Origin: an uncultured Chitinophagaceae bacterium | GTDB taxonomy: Bacteria; Bacteroidota; Bacteroidia; Chitinophagales; Chitinophagaceae | Assembly: GCA_937897585.1 (NCBI GenBank) | Contig: CALCNY010000292.1 | Coordinates: 1 to 14,468, forward strand | DNA length: 14,468 bases | Direction of reading: 5' to 3' | Shown here: positions 14,293 to 14,468 of the stretch, one piece after another | How the letters are laid out: each line of letters starts with the position of its first letter | Numbering within the stretch: position 1 is the stretch's first letter | Program-made: the position numbers and the translations under genes | The notes under the pieces: generated by a model | What the model saw: only the letters and a program-made list of their open reading frames with translations | What the model was told of the DNA's origin: nothing | Databases searched by the model: none

Positions 14293-14317
14293 CAACTTAA
14301 ATAATTTGACAAGTTTT

Positions 14318-14358
14318 AAATAAGTCCCGGTTGCCTAAAGTAGCTGGGACTTATTTTT
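14318..14358 (+). terminator. Intrinsic terminator of glmS
   Basis: AAATAAGTCCC (14318-14328) pairs perfectly with GGGACTTATTT (14346-14356). Six inner pairs, including G-U, can extend the stem over a 5-base CTAAA loop (14335-14339). A T run (14354-14358) follows. The A-rich left side means it may also work weakly in reverse. Confidence 0.87.
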
Positions 14359-14366
14359 AATAAAAT

Positions 14367-14439
14367 ATGAGTGTACAGATTGGTATCGGTCATGACTACA
14401 ATTCAAAGCGAAAGAAATCCTTTAAAATATTAAGTATGT
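14367..14439 (+). CDS. Possible start of a downstream gene, cut by the contig end
   Basis: An ATG at 14367 opens a frame of 24 codons (MSVQIGIGHDYNSKRKKSFK, then ILSM). It ends in TAG only because the last genomic T (14439) is followed by the AG of the adapter, so the stop is artificial and the real frame is open at the edge. The ATG lies 9 bases after the glmS terminator, which is close for a new promoter. I do not recognise the product. It may be an untranslated leader rather than a gene. Confidence 0.3.
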
Positions 14440-14468
14440 AGATCGGAAGAGCACACGTCTGAACTCCA
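14440..14468 (+). other. Illumina TruSeq adapter sequence left at the contig end
   Basis: The last 29 bases begin AGATCGGAAGAGCACACGTC and continue TGAACTCCA to the window end. This equals the first 29 bases of the TruSeq read-1 adapter. It is not genomic sequence and should be trimmed. No equivalent adapter is seen at base 1. Confidence 0.98.

Overview
The window is about 14.4 kb of chromosomal DNA from a member of the Bacteroidota, probably Chitinophagales/Sphingobacteriales-like. The evidence is the AT-rich sequence, the gene order parA-parB-DUF5683-dapB, the mitochondrial-type aconitase, the SDR-type threonine dehydrogenase, Bacteroidota-style TAnnTTTG promoter boxes, and A/T-rich leaders without Shine-Dalgarno sequences. 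I do not see a plasmid, phage, insertion sequence, CRISPR array, tRNA or rRNA. The genes are mostly housekeeping, and I did not find a previously undescribed system.

Layout. Bases 1-179 (minus) hold an internal piece of a DUF444 (YeaH/YhbH) gene that begins exactly where the next gene stops; it is probably a chimeric assembly end. Bases 178-1936 (minus) are a two-gene operon: a flavodoxin-fold NAD(P)H-dependent reductase followed by a membrane-anchored metallophosphoesterase. Bases 2099-5191 (plus) hold parA, parB, a DUF5683 protein and dapB, with a divergent 162-bp promoter region before parA. Bases 5188-6719 (minus) hold an L-threonine 3-dehydrogenase and a small outer-membrane barrel protein coupled by a TGATG overlap. 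Bases 6782-7603 (plus) hold kdsA. An inverted 9-base repeat array fills the gap to a small PspC-domain gene (7715-7933, minus). Bases 8092-10365 (plus) hold aconitase, ending at a bidirectional terminator shared with a small SET-domain gene (10442-10834, minus). Bases 10921-14292 (plus) hold mgtE and glmS, and glmS has a strong terminator. The last 29 bases (14440-14468) are Illumina adapter sequence, not genome.

How the genes fit together. Chromosome segregation (ParA/ParB) is grouped with lysine/diaminopimelate synthesis (DapB). KdsA supplies Kdo for lipopolysaccharide, and GlmS supplies glucosamine-6-phosphate for peptidoglycan and LPS, so cell-envelope synthesis is a shared theme. Aconitase serves the TCA cycle, threonine dehydrogenase serves amino-acid catabolism, and MgtE imports magnesium. 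The orientation changes at nearly every transcription unit, so most units are probably controlled independently.

The items most worth checking are the two artefactual ends (adapter at the right, foreign-looking fragment at the left), the 9-base inverted repeat array at 7605-7713, and the exact spacing of metal ligands in KdsA. No intergenic gap exceeds 300 bases.
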